Counted from the stretch's first letter, positions 14,711-22,065 are shown. The stretch: DNA of 32,415 nucleotides from Catenulispora pinistramenti (GCF_018274385.1 NZ_JAAFYZ010000109.1:1-32415); one strand, 5' to 3'. Translations and numbers: made by a program. Notes: generated by a model not told the origin, from the sequence alone.

Positions 14711-15727
14711 ATGAAGCGTTTCCCCGAGGTTTCCGTGCCGGAGTTCACACGTATTTTACCTGGACAAAGGCGCAGCTCGGGGCACGTGGAGCCGGGTCAG
14801 ACACTGTTGACGGCCGATGGGATCCGGCTTAACGCCGTGCATAGGGCAGGTGTCGATCGCCGTTGGGCGTTCGTCCTGTGCCACGGTTTCAGCGGGTCCT
14901 GGCGCACCGGGGACATGGCCCAGATCGCGAAACAGTTACGTCCATATGGCGGAGTCATCGCGTTCGACTTCCGCGGTCACGGACAGTCACACGGCCGGTC
15001 GACGCTCGGTGACCTCGAGGTGTTCGACCTGCACGCCGCGGTCGAGTGGGCCCGGGTGCTGGGTTACGAGAATGTGGCGACAGTCGGTTTCTCCATGGGG
15101 GCATCCGTGGTGGTGCGGCACGCCGGGCTGTGCGGCTCGGGCGTCGGCCCCGGCTCGGCGACCGACGCGGTGGTCTCGGTCAGCGGCCCGGGCTGGTGGT
15201 TCGAGAAGTCCACGCGCCCGATGAAGCTGGTGCACTGGCTGGTGCAGCACCCGGTCGGCCGCGCGGTGTCGTCCTGGCATCTGAAGACGCGCATCCTGCC
15301 GAACGGCTGGGACCCGGTGCCGGAGTCGCCGATGGAGCTGGTGGGACGGATCTCCCCGGTGCCGTTGTTGGTGGTGCACGGCGACGCCGACAAGTACTTC
15401 CCGCTCACCCACGCCGAGGCGCTGTACGCGGCCGCGGGCGAGCCGCGCGAGCTGTGGATCGAGCCCGGGTTCGGGCACGCCGAGGCCGCGGCGGCGCGGG
15501 AGGCCGCGGGCCGGGAGATGGTCGGGCGGATCGGCCGGTGGGTGCGGGCGCTGCCGGTCGGGGTCGCGGTGGGGGAGGACGGTGCGGTTGTCGGCGGCGG
15601 TGATGGCGACAGTGATGGCGGCGGCGGTGACGGCGGTGGCAGCCGTGGCGCCGGCGAGACCGGATATAAAGGGCGGAACAGCGATCTCGGCGAGGCCGGC
15701 GAGGTCATGGAAGGCGAGGCGGGATGA
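14711..15727 (+). CDS. Alpha/beta hydrolase
   Basis: A 338-residue alpha/beta-hydrolase. The nucleophile elbow is GFSMG (Ser128 at 126-130), the oxyanion region is CHGFSGS (57-63), the acid is in VVHGDADKYFP and the histidine in GFGHAEAA, so the triad is complete. Its substrate is unknown; close relatives are annotated as lysophospholipases or esterases. The ATG at 14711 is preceded by GAGAGG; longer upstream frames enter the glnR gap. The last 55 residues are a Gly/Asp-rich low-complexity extension (GGGDGDSDGGGGDGGG). The gene overlaps the MoaD-like gene by ATGA. In Streptomyces, as I recall, this hydrolase also neighbours glnR and a MoaD-like gene. Confidence 0.85.
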   Translation: MKRFPEVSVPEFTRILPGQRRSSGHVEPGQTLLTADGIRLNAVHRAGVDRRWAFVLCHGFSGSWRTGDMAQIAKQLRPYGGVIAFDFRGHGQSHGRSTLGDLEVFDLHAAVEWARVLGYENVATVGFSMGASVVVRHAGLCGSGVGPGSATDAVVSVSGPGWWFEKSTRPMKLVHWLVQHPVGRAVSSWHLKTRILPNGWDPVPESPMELVGRISPVPLLVVHGDADKYFPLTHAEALYAAAGEPRELWIEPGFGHAEAAAAREAAGREMVGRIGRWVRALPVGVAVGEDGAVVGGGDGDSDGGGGDGGGSRGAGETGYKGRNSDLGEAGEVMEGEAG

Positions 15728-15975
15728 GCGGGCTGATCCGCTACTGGGCGGCGGCGAAGGCGGCGGCGGGCATCGCTGAGGAGCCCTTCGAGGACGAGGT
15801 ACTGGCCGACGTGCTGACGGCCGCGGTGGCCCGGCACGGCGCGCGGCTCGGCGAGGTGGTGCGCCGGGCGTCGTTCCTGGTGGACGGCACCCCGGTGGGC
15901 CGCCGCGACCCGGCCGACGTGCGGCTGCCCGACGGCGCGGTGGTCGAGGTGCTGCCGCCGTTCGCGGGGGGCTGA
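15724..15975 (+). CDS. MoaD/ThiS-family ubiquitin-like sulfur carrier
   Basis: An 83-residue beta-grasp protein ending in the required diglycine (PPFAGG), which is adenylated and thiocarboxylated in this family. MoaD is the small subunit of molybdopterin synthase; ThiS relatives carry sulfur in thiazole synthesis. The opening LIRYWAAAKAAAG and VEVLPPFAGG resemble MoaD more than ThiS. No moaE or moeB lies nearby, so its pathway is not fixed. Start at 15724 overlaps the hydrolase stop by 4 nt, implying coupled translation. Confidence 0.85.
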   Translation: MSGLIRYWAAAKAAAGIAEEPFEDEVLADVLTAAVARHGARLGEVVRRASFLVDGTPVGRRDPADVRLPDGAVVEVLPPFAGG

Positions 15976-16027
15976 GCGGGTCCGGCTGGTACCTTTCAGG
16001 CGGGTAGCAGTCGGCGGGAGGCAAAGG

Positions 16028-17356
16028 GTGGGCGAGTACACGGGCCGACGGCGTGGGCGAGCGGCTCCAGAGCCGTTACCTCAGCAGGAGCCCGAGTATC
16101 CCTACATCGAGGATCCGGCCTACCAACAGCAGGGGTACTTCCAGGAGCAATACGCTCAGCCGCAGCAGCCTGAGGGCTACGAGTACTACGAGCAGCAGCC
16201 GGCAGCCGAGTACCAGGGCGTTGAGTACCAGAGCACCGAGTACCAGGGCTACGAGCAGCAAGGCTACGAGCAGCAGTATGGCTATGAAGCCGCTCCGGCG
16301 TATGAACAGGCGCCGAACTATGGCTACGAATACGCGCCCGAGTACACGCAAGACCCTGCCTATGGCTACCAGGAAGCTCCGAGCTACGACCAGCAACCGG
16401 GTTACGAGCAGTACCCGCCGGGCTATGAGCAGCAGCAGCCAAGCTACGAGCAGTACCCGAGCTACGAGCAACAGCCGGGCTATGACTACAGCTCTAGTGA
16501 GCCTCATGCGCAGGGCTATGCCGAGGACTACGCGCAGGAGTACGACCAGGGCCACTACCAAGAGCAGCCCTATTACGAACAGCCCTATGAGGAACAGCTT
16601 CCAGAGCCCCGCCGCCGTAGCCGGTCCGCACCAGTAGCCGAGTCCTACGCCGAGCAGCATCCCGAGTCCTACGCCGAGCAGCATCCCGAGTCCTACGACA
16701 GCGGCTACGACAACGGCTACAACAGCGGCTATGACAACAACTACGACAGCGACTACGGCTATGAGTCCCCAGCCGAACCCCGCCGCACCCCCCTGTCTCC
16801 GCTGTCGCACCTCCCCTACACCGCGGCAGCCACCGCGGCCCTGGCCATCGCCGCCTTCGTCTCCGACAAGGCGATAGCCGCGGTCGTCCTGCCGCTCCAA
16901 CTCCTCGTCGCCTGGGCCGTGTTGGATCTGGCCGGGTTCGCGTCCCGCCGCACCGCCGTCGTGGCCGCGCTGCCGGCGCTCGCCGGCACCGTGGCGACCT
17001 TCAAGTTCCAGCCCGACGACGCCGCGATCCCGGTCGCGGCCGGGCTCGGCGCCGGCTTCGTCCTGGTGGCCGCGGACGCCGTCCTGCGGGCCCGGCGCAA
17101 CGGCGTTGAGCCGGGGAGCGTGCGCTCGTTGGCCGCCGCCGGATCGGCCCTGCTCCTGGCCGGACTGACCGGACTGTTCCTGCCGGCCGCGGCCCTGCAC
17201 ACCACCTCGGTGGTGGCCGGCGCGGCGGTCTGCGGTTTCGTGTCCCTGCTGGCCGCCCGCAACGCCGAACTCGGGGCGAGCCGGGCCGCGGTGGTCGCGA
17301 TACCGGTCACGATCGCCGCCCTTGCTTCCTACGCCGCGGCTATCCTCGTCCCATGA
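16028..17356 (+). CDS. Tyr/Gln/Glu-rich disordered protein with C-terminal membrane domain
   Basis: A 442-residue protein in two parts. Residues about 15-255 are extremely biased: Tyr, Gln, Glu and Pro dominate, in motifs such as YEQQPGYEQYP and, later, ESYAEQHP repeated twice and YDNGYNSGYDNNYDSDY. Residues about 258-442 hold some six hydrophobic segments with Ala/Val/Leu-rich character. The N-terminal half is predicted disordered and cytoplasmic. The GTG at 16028 follows GGGAGG. The coding DNA of the first half is clearly lower in GC than the second half because of its TAC, CAG and GAG codons. It overlaps the next gene by ATGA. I recognise no named family; similar Tyr-rich membrane proteins occur in actinomycetes. 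Function unknown; multivalent assembly is a guess. Confidence 0.8.
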   Translation: MGEYTGRRRGRAAPEPLPQQEPEYPYIEDPAYQQQGYFQEQYAQPQQPEGYEYYEQQPAAEYQGVEYQSTEYQGYEQQGYEQQYGYEAAPAYEQAPNYGYEYAPEYTQDPAYGYQEAPSYDQQPGYEQYPPGYEQQQPSYEQYPSYEQQPGYDYSSSEPHAQGYAEDYAQEYDQGHYQEQPYYEQPYEEQLPEPRRRSRSAPVAESYAEQHPESYAEQHPESYDSGYDNGYNSGYDNNYDSDYGYESPAEPRRTPLSPLSHLPYTAAATAALAIAAFVSDKAIAAVVLPLQLLVAWAVLDLAGFASRRTAVVAALPALAGTVATFKFQPDDAAIPVAAGLGAGFVLVAADAVLRARRNGVEPGSVRSLAAAGSALLLAGLTGLFLPAAALHTTSVVAGAAVCGFVSLLAARNAELGASRAAVVAIPVTIAALASYAAAILVP

Positions 17357-18114
17357 CTTCCGAGGAGGGGCTGGACCAGCGGCACGGGCGGGCGCACTCG
17401 CCGCCGGCCAGACGGCGCAGGTGGCCGACCCGGCTGGCGATCACGCTGCTGGTGCTGGCGGGCCTGTTCGTGGCCGCCGACCGGATCACGGTGGGGATCG
17501 CGGAGAGCCAGATCGCCAAGCGCATCCAGCAGTCGCAGAACCTGGAGAGCAAACCGTCGGTCACCATCGCCAACTTCCCGTTCCTGACCCAGCTGATCGG
17601 CATGAAGCTGGACAAGGTCTCGGTGGACGCGCGCGGTGTGGTCCGTAACAACGTCCGGGTGACCGATCTGCACGTGGACCTCAACGGCGTCGCTCCGTCC
17701 GACGGGTTCAAGGAGGCCGACGTCGACCACCTGTCCGGCACCGCGCTGTTCAGCTGGACCGACATGGAGTCCGCGGCCGCCGCGCAGGGAGTGGACGTGA
17801 CGCTGGCCGACGGGCCGGACAACACCGTGCAGATCACCGGCAACGTCCCGGGACTGGGAAAGATCACCGTGCAGAGCAAGCTGACACTGGGTCCGGACAA
17901 CCGGCTCCAGCTGACCGCGTCGAAGATCGTGTCTTCCTCGGTGGGGCTCTCCGGCCGGGTGACGAGCGCGCTCGACTTCCCGATCAACGTCGGGCAGTTG
18001 CCGATGCAGCTGACCCTGCAGATGGCCAACATGCAGACCTCGGCCGACGGGCTGCGGGTGTTCGCCGAGGCCGACCATGTGCTGGTGACCGGTTCGGGCG
18101 TCTCCTCCAACTGA
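17353..18114 (+). CDS. DUF2993 (LmeA-like) membrane-anchored protein
   Basis: A 253-residue protein with a basic N-terminus (ARRRRWPTR), one membrane helix at about 27-45, and an extracytoplasmic beta-rich domain. Conserved DUF2993 features are ITVGIAESQIAKRIQQSQNL and PSVTIANFPFLTQLIGMKLDKVSVDARGV. In mycobacteria, LmeA of this family binds phospholipid and supports lipomannan elongation; a similar envelope role is possible here. The start overlaps the preceding gene by ATGA, so they are cotranscribed. A run of 11-nt repeats follows the stop. Confidence 0.85.
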   Translation: MTSEEGLDQRHGRAHSPPARRRRWPTRLAITLLVLAGLFVAADRITVGIAESQIAKRIQQSQNLESKPSVTIANFPFLTQLIGMKLDKVSVDARGVVRNNVRVTDLHVDLNGVAPSDGFKEADVDHLSGTALFSWTDMESAAAAQGVDVTLADGPDNTVQITGNVPGLGKITVQSKLTLGPDNRLQLTASKIVSSSVGLSGRVTSALDFPINVGQLPMQLTLQMANMQTSADGLRVFAEADHVLVTGSGVSSN

Positions 18115-18135
18115 CCTGACGGCGACTGACGCTGA

Positions 18136-18190
18136 CTGACTCCGATCTGACTCCGATCTGACTCCGATCCGGCTCTGATCCGGCTCCGAC
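18136..18190. repeat. Five 11-nt tandem units
   Basis: Three identical copies of CTGACTCCGAT (18136-18146, 18147-18157, 18158-18168) are followed by two diverged copies (CCGGCTCTGAT, CCGGCTCCGAC) to 18190. They sit between the DUF2993 stop and the sigma-factor gene, 79 nt before its start. Confidence 0.85.
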
Positions 18191-18268
18191 TGGCCCGGAT
18201 CACGATCGGCGGGCACCATCCGGCCCGATCCGCTGTCGGACGATCACCGGGGATGCCATCATCGGCGT

Positions 18269-18859
18269 GTGGCGTGGCGGCGGCGAGTTGAACCGGAACC
18301 CCCGCCTTTGCGTGTCCCCGGTGTGGACGTCGCGAGCGCGGACGCGGAGCGTCTCAAAACCCTCTACGCGGACCACGCGGGTCCGTTGCTGGGCTACGTC
18401 CTCAAACTGACAGACGGCGACCGTGGCCGGGCCGAGGACGTGGTGCAGGAGACGTTCCTGCGGGCCTGGCAGCACGCCGAGGCGTTCGCGCCCGAGCGCG
18501 GCTCGCCGCGGGCGTGGCTGTGCACGGTCGCCCGGAACATCGTGGTGGACCAGGCCCGGGCCCGCCGCTCGCGGCCGAGGGAGGTCGGCGGCGAGGACGG
18601 GCTCGCGATCGCGGCGGCGCGGGACGCCGCCGTCCAAGACGACCAGGACCGGATTCTGCTGGGATGGGAGGTGGCCGAGGCCATGGCGACACTGAGCCCC
18701 GACCACCGGGCGGTGCTCCGGGAGACCTACTTCAAGGGGCTCTCGGTGGCCGAGGCCGCCGAGGTGCTGGGCGTTCCCCCGGGCACCGTGAAGTCGCGGA
18801 CCTATTACGCGCTGCGCGCCCTGCGGGCCGCGTTCGAGGAACGGGGGATCAAACCGTGA
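18269..18859 (+). CDS. ECF sigma factor (SigL-like)
   Basis: A 196-residue extracytoplasmic-function sigma factor that directs RNA polymerase to stress or envelope promoters. Region 2 spans about residues 30-100 (LYADHAGPLLGYVLKLT, AEDVVQETFLRAWQH, PRAWLCTVARNIVVDQARAR) and region 4 about 130-190 (LSPDHRAVLRETYFKGLSVAEAAEVLGVPPGTVKSRTYYALRAL). The start is a GTG at 18269 with a weak upstream site; region 2 begins well inside, so it is not critical. The stop overlaps the start of the anti-sigma as GTGA. Sequence most resembles the SigL group controlled by ZAS anti-sigmas such as RslA of Mycobacterium. Confidence 0.88.
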   Translation: MAWRRRVEPEPPPLRVPGVDVASADAERLKTLYADHAGPLLGYVLKLTDGDRGRAEDVVQETFLRAWQHAEAFAPERGSPRAWLCTVARNIVVDQARARRSRPREVGGEDGLAIAAARDAAVQDDQDRILLGWEVAEAMATLSPDHRAVLRETYFKGLSVAEAAEVLGVPPGTVKSRTYYALRALRAAFEERGIKP

Positions 18860-19617
18860 ACCCCGAACCCGGTACCGGCCCCGGCCCGGGCCCCGGCGCC
18901 TGCGACGACGAGGACCTGCGGATCGCGGTCGGCGCCCTGGCGCTCGGCGCGCTGGACCCGGACGAGGCGCGCGAGGTCCGCCGGCACCTGGCCGAGTGCC
19001 CGGAGTGCCAGGCCGAGTACGCCTCGTTCGTCGGGGTGAAGCGGGTCATGGACATCGGGCTGGTCGGGGCGCCGATGCCGGAGCTGCCGATCCCGGCCAA
19101 GCCGCGGAAGCGGCTGCCGTTCCGGACTCCGGTGCGGGCTCATGGGGGTTCAGGCGGTTCAGGCGGTTCAGGTGCTTCAGGGACTTCGGGGAAGCTGAAG
19201 CTGCCCGGGACGCCGTGGCGCCGCCGGATACTGGTCGGCGTCGCCGGCCTGGTGCTGCTCATCGGCGGGTTCTGGGCCGGGCACAGCGGCCGGCCGGGCC
19301 CGACGGCGGACGTGGCGGGCAAGGCGCTGCCGGCGGTGACACAGAGCGGTGTGACCGCGCAGATCTCCTACCAGGGCCGCGGCTGGGGCACCTCGGTCAC
19401 CGCGCGGATGAGCGGGACGCCGGACGGGCTGAACTGCACGCTCTACGTCGTCGCCAAGAACCACGACGCGGTCCCGCTGTCGAACTGGCGGTCGGTGGCC
19501 GGCAAGGCGATCGACATCCCGGCCGCGACCTCCCTGCAACCGGGACAGATCGACCACTTCGAGGTGCGGGTTGCCAGCTGGGGCGGCTACGACATCACGG
19601 TGCCGATGACGTCCTGA
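18856..19617 (+). CDS. ZAS-type anti-sigma factor, membrane-anchored
   Basis: A 253-residue anti-sigma that holds the preceding ECF factor. The zinc-binding anti-sigma signature HLAECPEC places ligands at His44, Cys48 and Cys51, with DDEDLRIAVGALALGALDPDE before it. A Gly/Ser linker at 97-112, made by 9-nt GGTTCAGGC repeats in the DNA, leads to one membrane helix at about 124-142 and an extracellular domain with GTSVTARMSG and a C-terminal beta-rich part typical of RskA/RslA-like proteins. The GTG start is fixed by the GTGA overlap with the sigma stop. Release of sigma would follow redox change at the zinc site or proteolysis; which is not visible. Confidence 0.88.
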   Translation: MNPEPGTGPGPGPGACDDEDLRIAVGALALGALDPDEAREVRRHLAECPECQAEYASFVGVKRVMDIGLVGAPMPELPIPAKPRKRLPFRTPVRAHGGSGGSGGSGASGTSGKLKLPGTPWRRRILVGVAGLVLLIGGFWAGHSGRPGPTADVAGKALPAVTQSGVTAQISYQGRGWGTSVTARMSGTPDGLNCTLYVVAKNHDAVPLSNWRSVAGKAIDIPAATSLQPGQIDHFEVRVASWGGYDITVPMTS

Positions 19618-19681
19618 GGGCCCGGTGTGACCAGCGCCGGTGACGAAACGTAAGACCGTCGTCTCACACTGCGGTACGTGC

Positions 19682-19710
19682 GTGACACCGCCCCTAGCCG
19701 TCTCTAGAGT
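19682..19710 (+). promoter_or_regulatory. Promoter of the sulfurtransferase operon
   Basis: GTGACA (19682-19687) and TAGAGT (19705-19710) are separated by 17 nt and resemble -35 and -10 boxes of a housekeeping sigma. The leader ORF begins at 19718, 7 nt past the -10, so the transcript would start at or beside the ATG. Confidence 0.65.
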
Positions 19711-19717
19711 CGTTGAC

Positions 19718-19798
19718 ATGAAGCAGCAGGCGGACTTCACCAAGCGACGCGCAGTCGATCTGTGCCGCGTCGCCGCCTGCCTGTGTCGAATGCGCTGA
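19718..19798 (+). CDS. Cysteine-rich leader peptide of the sulfurtransferase operon
   Basis: A 26-codon ORF starting at ATG 19718. It ends with VDLCRVAACLCRMR, holding three cysteine codons in seven residues. Actinobacteria carry such polycysteine leader ORFs upstream of sulfur-assimilation genes, where they act as cysteine-responsive attenuators, often leaderless. Here a promoter ends 7 nt before the ATG, fitting leaderless translation. The 224 nt to the next gene contain competing stem-loops. Arg/Cys-rich ending and position directly before a thiosulfate sulfurtransferase fit the annotated Streptomyces 'putative leader peptide'. It is too short for usual gene callers. Confidence 0.8.
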   Translation: MKQQADFTKRRAVDLCRVAACLCRMR

Positions 19799-19803
19799 CC
19801 CTG

Positions 19804-19877
19804 GAGGGTCGGTTGCTGTCCGTGATCCCGGTTCTTCGGGGACACGAAGCCCCCTCGTCGTAGGACGGGCGACCCTC
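19804..19877 (+). promoter_or_regulatory. Predicted attenuator structures before the sulfurtransferase
   Basis: GAGGGTCG (19804-19811) can pair with CGACCCTC (19870-19877), enclosing the segment. Inside, CTTCG (19834-19838) can pair with CGAAG (19845-19849), while GGGG (19838-19841) can instead pair with CCCC (19850-19853); the two are mutually exclusive. The first arm begins 6 nt after the leader stop. I see no other gene in 19799-20022. Confidence 0.5.
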
Positions 19878-20022
19878 TGCCTTCAGCGCGGACCCAAGCC
19901 AGACACGCACGTGCTTCTCGCATGCCCGCATGCTGTACGCCCGCCGCCGTGGAACAACCGCGTCCGCCGGGCACGGCCCCGCACTCCGATCCGAACCCCG
20001 AAACATCCGGAGGACTCCCATC

Positions 20023-20886
20023 ATGAGTCGCAATGACGTCCTGGTGGACGCCGACTGGGTCCAGGCGCACCTGGACGATCCGAAGGTCGTCCTCGTCGAG
20101 GTCGACGAGGACACCGCCGCCTACGACAAGAACCACATCCGCAACGCCGTCCGGATCGACTGGAAGCGCGACCTGCAGGACCCGGTCCGCCGCGACTTCG
20201 TGAACCAGGAGCAGTTCCAGGCGCTGCTGTCCGAGCGCGGCATCGCCAACGACGACACCGTGGTGCTCTACGGCGGCAACAACAACTGGTTCGCGTCCTA
20301 CGCGTACTGGTACTTCAAGCTCTACGGCCACGGCGACGTGAAGCTGCTGGACGGCGGCCGCAAGAAGTGGGAGCTGGACTCCCGCGAGCTGGTCGTCGAG
20401 CAGCCGACCCGGTCCGCGACCAGCTACACCGCCGGGCCGCAGGACCAGGCCATCCGCGCCTACCGCGACGACGTCGTGGCCGCGATCGGCAGCTCCAACC
20501 TGGTCGACGTGCGCAGCCCCGACGAGTACTCGGGCAAGCTGCTGGCCCCGGCCCACCTGCCGCAGGAGCAGTCCCAGCGTCCGGGCCACGTCCCGACCGC
20601 GCACAACATCCCGTGGTCCAAGGCGGCCAACGACGACGGCACGTTCCGCTCCGACGAGGAGCTGACCGCGCTCTACGAGGCCGAGGGCGTGGACCTGTCC
20701 AAGGACACCATCGCCTACTGCCGGATCGGCGAGCGCTCGGCCCACACCTGGTTCGTGCTGCACGAGCTGCTGGGCCAGAGCAACGTGAAGAACTACGACG
20801 GTTCGTGGACCGAGTACGGCTCGCTGGTCGGCGTGCCGGTCTCGCTCGGCTCGAACCCGGGCGCGCCCGAGGGCGGCCAGCAGTGA
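20023..20886 (+). CDS. cysA: Thiosulfate sulfurtransferase (rhodanese) CysA type
   Basis: A 287-residue two-domain rhodanese that transfers sulfur from thiosulfate to an acceptor such as cyanide or a thiol. Domain 1 (about 1-130) is inactive; domain 2 (about 150-287) carries the catalytic loop CRIGERS with Cys233. Motifs VDVRSPDEYSG and GHVPTAHNIPW are typical. The start at 20023 has GGAGGA at 20009-20014; earlier in-frame codons run into the attenuator region. The stop overlaps the DUF1416 start (GTGA). The gene is preceded by a cysteine leader, so control by cysteine supply is likely. In actinobacteria this gene is often called cysA (unrelated to the sulfate ATPase). Confidence 0.93.
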   Translation: MSRNDVLVDADWVQAHLDDPKVVLVEVDEDTAAYDKNHIRNAVRIDWKRDLQDPVRRDFVNQEQFQALLSERGIANDDTVVLYGGNNNWFASYAYWYFKLYGHGDVKLLDGGRKKWELDSRELVVEQPTRSATSYTAGPQDQAIRAYRDDVVAAIGSSNLVDVRSPDEYSGKLLAPAHLPQEQSQRPGHVPTAHNIPWSKAANDDGTFRSDEELTALYEAEGVDLSKDTIAYCRIGERSAHTWFVLHELLGQSNVKNYDGSWTEYGSLVGVPVSLGSNPGAPEGGQQ

Positions 20887-21182
20887 CGGCCTCGTGCGGC
20901 GCCCCCGCCGGCGGATTCAGCATCGAAGGAGTGGACGTGGCCAAGGAAACTGTCATCCAGGGTGCGGTCAGCCGGGACGGCGCGCCGGTGAGCGGATACG
21001 TGCGGCTGCTGGACAGCACCGGCGAGTTCACCGCCGAGGTGCCGACCAGCCCCGAGGGCGGCTTCCGCTTCTTCGCCGCGCCGGGCACCTGGACCGTGCG
21101 CGCGCTGGTGCCGGGCGGGACCGTCGACGCCGAGGTGCGGGCCGCGCTGGGCGAGGTCGCGGAGGTCGCGCTCGCGGTGTGA
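20883..21182 (+). CDS. DUF1416 family protein
   Basis: A 99-residue beta-sandwich protein (transthyretin-like) with a short N-terminal segment TASCGAPAGG and the conserved core TVIQGAVSRDGAPVSGYVRLLD, FTAEVPTSPEGGFRFFAAPG and TWTVRALVPGG. DUF1416 genes follow cysA-type sulfurtransferases in actinobacteria, and the conserved cysteine near the N-terminus (Cys5) is a candidate sulfur acceptor, though no activity is established to my knowledge. Start: GTG 20883, overlapping the sulfurtransferase stop by 4 nt. The family's N-terminal CGA..GG motif supports this start over the GTG at 20937. Confidence 0.88.
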   Translation: MTASCGAPAGGFSIEGVDVAKETVIQGAVSRDGAPVSGYVRLLDSTGEFTAEVPTSPEGGFRFFAAPGTWTVRALVPGGTVDAEVRAALGEVAEVALAV

Positions 21183-21198
21183 GCCGGCGTGCGGAGCT

Positions 21199-21262
21199 GT
21201 GCGCCCTTGGATCTGCGCACTCTTGGATCTGTGCACTCTTGGATCTGTGCACACCTGGATCT
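21199..21262. repeat. Four 16-nt tandem units after the DUF1416 gene
   Basis: Units at 21199, 21215, 21231 and 21247 follow the pattern GTGCACTCTTGGATCT with few changes. They begin 16 nt after the stop codon and precede the terminator. Confidence 0.88.
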
Positions 21263-21277
21263 GAGCGTATGAGGGGA

Positions 21278-21327
21278 GCGCCCGCCCACCGATCACGAGA
21301 TCGGGGGCGGGCGCCGTCTTTGTTTTC
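21278..21327 (+). terminator. Terminator of the sulfurtransferase operon
   Basis: GCGCCCGCCC and CCGATC pair with GATCGG and GGCGGGCGC across a 4-nt loop, forming a long GC-rich stem from 21278 to 21314. GTCTTTGTTTTC follows at 21316-21327, a clear T-rich tract for a high-GC genome. Confidence 0.88.
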
Positions 21328-21427
21328 GGGCACCGTTCTCCGGCACCGCTCTCCGACACGTTTTCCGACACCCGAAGAGACCCAGGTCACCGAACGCCTG
21401 CCCACCCGCTCCGATAAACTCCCCACC

Positions 21428-21532
21428 ATGAGCGTCCAGACTCTTTTCGACATCCTCCTGGTCCTGGTGGCCCTCGCCGTCGTGTGGTTCGCGTCCTTCA
21501 CGGTGCTGCGGCTGTTCAAGGGCCAGAGCTGA
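21428..21532 (+). CDS. 34-residue single-pass membrane peptide
   Basis: A very small ORF: a short polar start (MSVQTLFD), one membrane helix of about 19 residues (ILLVLVALAVVWFASFTVL) and a basic end (RLFKGQS). Its stop overlaps the nitrobindin start (TGATG), so it is likely translated and coupled to it. A -10-like TAAACT at 21415-21420 lies 7 nt before the ATG, which suggests a leaderless transcript, but no -35 is clear. Function unknown. Confidence 0.65.
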   Translation: MSVQTLFDILLVLVALAVVWFASFTVLRLFKGQS

Positions 21533-22065
21533 TGCCGCTGGAGATCCCGTCCGACCTGCACCCGAACTGCGTGCCGCTGGCGTTCCTGCTGGGCACCTGG
21601 GCCGGCGCGGGGGTCGGGGGGTACCCGACCATCGAGTCGTTCAACTTCGGGCAGGAGGCCGTGTTCTCCTACACGCCGGACAAGCCGTTCCTGAAGTACG
21701 AGTCCCGCTCCTGGCTGCTCGACGACGACGGCAACCAGGTCCGCCCGCTGGCCTCGGAGTCCGGCTACTGGCGTCCGATGGAGCGCACCGAGGAGAACGG
21801 GACCGCGGGTACCACCCGCACCATCCTCGAGGTGGTCCTGGCGCACCCGACCGGCATTTCCGAGATCTGGGTCGGCGAGGCCGACGGCGCGAAGGTCGAG
21901 CTGCGCACCGACGTGGTCGCCCGCACCGAGACGGCCAAGGAGTACACCGCCGGCCACCGGCTCTACGGACTGGTCCAGGGCGAGCTGCTGTGGGCCTTCG
22001 ACATGGCGGCCGTGGGCCAGTCGATGCAGTCACACCTTTCGGCCCAGCTCAAGCCGGTTAAGTAA
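21532..22065 (+). CDS. Nitrobindin-family haem-binding beta-barrel protein
   Basis: A 177-residue protein of the nitrobindin/FABP-like family (formerly DUF1794). The signature GTWAGAGVGGYPTI at residues 21-34 is clear, followed by beta strands (WLLDDDGNQVRPLASESGYWR) and the C-terminal histidine in MQSHLSAQLKP (His168), which is the expected haem iron ligand. Family members bind ferric haem and react with nitric oxide or peroxynitrite. The start overlaps the small membrane-peptide stop by 1 nt (TGATG). A Fur-family gene follows on the same strand. Confidence 0.9.
   Translation: MPLEIPSDLHPNCVPLAFLLGTWAGAGVGGYPTIESFNFGQEAVFSYTPDKPFLKYESRSWLLDDDGNQVRPLASESGYWRPMERTEENGTAGTTRTILEVVLAHPTGISEIWVGEADGAKVELRTDVVARTETAKEYTAGHRLYGLVQGELLWAFDMAAVGQSMQSHLSAQLKPVK

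Noticed and set aside
18136..18190. Second PHO box because of 11-nt spacing
   Set aside because: The unit CTGACTCCGAT lacks the GTTCAC-type core, and the downstream gene is not a phosphate gene.
21199..21262. Possible CRISPR array
   Set aside because: Units are 16 nt and directly adjacent with no spacers, and no cas gene is present.
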